Assembly (NCBI RefSeq): GCF_946885855.1
Contig: NZ_CAMPHH010000202.1
Coordinates: forward strand, 1 to 6,166
Source of the DNA: an uncultured Actinotalea sp.
GTDB taxonomy: Bacteria > Actinomycetota > Actinomycetes > Actinomycetales > Cellulomonadaceae
Reading direction: 5' to 3'
Length of the DNA: 6,166 nucleotides
A program made the translations under genes and the position numbers. Shown here piece by piece: positions 5,084 to 6,166 of the stretch. Each line of letters begins with the position of its first letter. The stretch's first letter is position 1. Below the pieces are notes generated by a model. The model was given only the letters and a program-made list of their open reading frames with translations, had not been told where the DNA came from and did no database searches.

Positions 5084-5722
5084 GTGCCCGACGCTCAGCA
5101 GTCCGCACCACCCGTGTGGGACGCGTGGTTCGAGGACCTGTTCCGCGCCCACGCGACGGCGCTGCACCGCTACTTCGCGCGCCGCGCACCCGCCGACGAC
5201 GTCCAGGACCTCACCGCCGAGGTGCTGACGACCGCCTGGCGCCGCCGTGAGGACGTCCCTGCCGGCGCCGAGCTGCCGTGGTTGTACCGGACGGCCGGCT
5301 ACGTGCTGGCCAACCACCGCCGCAAGGCCCGCCCGGTGCCGGTGGAGGTCGTGCCGGACGACGTCGACGACGCCGACCCGGCACACCTCGCGCTCGCCGA
5401 CGAGCAGGTCCGCGTGGCGCTGGCGGCGCTCTCGCCGCGCGACCGGCGGGTCCTGCTCCTGCACGCCTGGGAGGGACTGGGCGGCGCCGAGCTCGCCCAG
5501 GTGCTGGGGATCGGCCGGGGCGGTGCCGACGCGGCGCTGTCCCGTGCCCGCGCGCGGCTGCGGGAGGCGTGGGCGGTGACCGACGGACCGGGCGGTCAGG
5601 ACGCGCACGGGGGAGCGAGTCCGCGCGACGCGCACAGCGGTTCGAGCGCCCGGCACGCGCACGGCGGCGACGGCGACCGCGACGGTGCAAGCGCCGGGCC
5701 CGCCGCGACACAGACGAGGTGA
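5084..5722 (+). CDS. ECF-type RNA polymerase sigma factor (212 aa)
   Basis: Alternative sigma factor that would direct RNA polymerase to its own promoter set in response to a signal. Region 2 is at about 14-83 (WFEDLFRAHATALHRYF, DDVQDLTAEVLTTAWRR, WLYRTAGYVLANHRRKARP: core binding and -10 recognition). An acidic linker follows (about 87-105), then region 4 at about 108-163 with LSPRDRRVLLLHAWEGLGGAELAQVLG and the recognition helix GGADAALSRARARLREAW. The sequence after about 165 is not part of the sigma fold: it is a Gly/His/Asp/Arg-rich tail with nine-residue repeats (173-199). The start is GTG at 5084 with GGGAG 6 bases upstream (5073-5077). The frame is open back to 4811, but the upstream part shows no family similarity. 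A membrane protein gene follows, the usual place for a regulatory partner. Target promoters and stimulus are unknown. Confidence 0.93.
   Translation: MPDAQQSAPPVWDAWFEDLFRAHATALHRYFARRAPADDVQDLTAEVLTTAWRRREDVPAGAELPWLYRTAGYVLANHRRKARPVPVEVVPDDVDDADPAHLALADEQVRVALAALSPRDRRVLLLHAWEGLGGAELAQVLGIGRGGADAALSRARARLREAWAVTDGPGGQDAHGGASPRDAHSGSSARHAHGGDGDRDGASAGPAATQTR
5600..5680 (+). repeat. Three tandem 27-bp repeats encoding a 9-residue unit in the sigma factor tail
   Basis: Three in-frame units of 27 bases (5600-5626, 5627-5653, 5654-5680) encode DAHGGASPR, DAHSGSSAR and HAHGGDGDR. All share x-A-H-(G/S)-G near the start and end in Arg. A fourth, degenerate unit (DGASAGPAA, 5681-5707) may follow. 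The repeats lie beyond region 4, at residues 173-199, so they are probably disordered and exposed; the regularly spaced His and Asp could bind metal, which is speculation. Confidence 0.75.
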
Positions 5723-5739
5723 GCCGGTCCACGCCGGCC

Positions 5740-5773
5740 GACCCGCAGGACCCGCAGGGACTCGACCCGCAGG
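5740..5773 (+). repeat. Three copies of GACCCGCAGG before the downstream gene
   Basis: Exact copies occur at 5740-5749, 5749-5758 and 5764-5773, offset by 9 and 15 bases, both multiples of three. Read in the frame of the downstream gene they encode DPQ-DPQ-GL-DPQ. The last copy supplies part of the AGGAGGT ribosome binding site at 5771-5777. They may be part of an N-terminal extension of the downstream protein, or a local duplication in the spacer. Confidence 0.7.
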
Positions 5774-5781
5774 AGGTCACC

Positions 5782-6166
5782 GTGAACGAGAGCACGAGCC
5801 ACGGCCACGAGCCCGGGCGGCCCTCCGGCGTGCCCGACGACGCCGAGGACCTCCTCGCGCGCCTGCGCTCGGCCGACCCGGCGTCGTCGTCGGCGCCGGA
5901 TCTTGAGGGGCTGCGGGCGCAGGTGCGGGCGCGGCTCGCCGACGGTGCCGCAGGTGCTACCGGTCCCGACGGCCGCGCGCCCGGTCTCGTCGTGTCCGAG
6001 GAGGACGTCGACGTGGTGGACGGGCGTGGCCGCGCCGTGCCCGTCGACGAGCTGGCGCAGCGGCGCCGCCGGACCGGCTGGCCCCTGCGGGTGGCCGCGG
6101 TCGCGGCCGGCGCGCTCGTCGTCGGCGGCGGGGGCGGCTACGCGATCGGGGCCGCCGGGGGCGGCG
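5782..6166 (+). CDS. Membrane protein downstream of the ECF sigma factor, probable anti-sigma or regulatory partner (partial, 3' end missing)
   Basis: The frame runs off the window after 128 codons. The N-terminal part is hydrophilic and cytoplasmic in the predicted topology: DDAEDLLARLRSADPASSSAPDLEGLRAQVRARL (19-52) looks helical. A basic stretch QRRRRTGWPLR (93-103) follows, then a hydrophobic Gly/Ala segment beginning VAAVAAGALVV (104-114), probably the first transmembrane helix entered from the inside. There is no Cys before it, so it is not a zinc-binding ZAS-type anti-sigma factor. Position behind the sigma gene, and the short cytoplasmic N-terminus plus membrane segment, resemble the membrane partners common behind actinobacterial ECF genes (for example proteins annotated CU044_5270 family); that link is inferred. 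The start chosen is GTG at 5782, after AGGAGGT (5771-5777). An in-frame GTG at 5719 overlaps the sigma stop codon (GTGA) and would add 21 residues with DPQ repeats; this coupled start is a real alternative. Confidence 0.7.
   Translation, partial: MNESTSHGHEPGRPSGVPDDAEDLLARLRSADPASSSAPDLEGLRAQVRARLADGAAGATGPDGRAPGLVVSEEDVDVVDGRGRAVPVDELAQRRRRTGWPLRVAAVAAGALVVGGGGGYAIGAAGGG

Noticed and set aside
5600..5680. CRISPR-like or regulatory DNA repeat array
   Set aside because: The units are directly tandem, have no spacers, diverge between copies and keep the reading frame, so they are protein-coding repeats.

Overview
The window is very GC-rich, with G/C at almost every third codon position, GTG starts alongside ATG, and strong AGGAGG-type ribosome binding sites. 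Gene content and codon use point to a high-GC actinobacterium, plausibly from the Cellulomonas/Cellulosimicrobium group; that genus guess is inference. The window looks like one end of a draft contig. The first 44 bases are not genomic: they match the Illumina Nextera transposase adapter, including the Tn5 mosaic end, at 29 of 34 positions. The last gene runs off the right edge.

Layout, left to right: (1) adapter remnant, then a structured terminator; (2) an MFS efflux-type transporter on the minus strand, divergent from (3) a YtrA-type GntR regulator on the plus strand, with three abutting dyads in the 118-bp gap between them; (4) a class I glutamine amidotransferase-like protein on the minus strand, convergent with the regulator; (5) a 67-residue cold-shock protein on the plus strand behind a leader of about 140 nt, ending at a perfect 15-bp hairpin shared with (6) a convergent PAS-PAS-GGDEF diguanylate cyclase on the minus strand; (7) a 265-bp divergent intergenic region rich in inverted repeats; (8) an ECF sigma factor with a repeat-bearing C-terminal tail, followed by (9) a membrane protein, probably its anti-sigma or regulatory partner, cut off after the start of its first membrane segment.

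The genes form small separate units rather than one pathway. Likely functional pairs are the transporter with its divergent regulator, and the sigma factor with the downstream membrane protein. The cyclase and the sigma operon share a divergent control region, so c-di-GMP output and the sigma response could be co-regulated, but nothing in the sequence proves this. I found no phage, IS, CRISPR, tRNA, rRNA or defence island, and no convincing undescribed multi-gene system. The most notable points are the adapter contamination, a possible SD-sequestering switch in the cold-shock leader, the nine-residue repeats ending the sigma factor, the operator-like dyads, and the DPQ repeat that leaves the last gene's start ambiguous.
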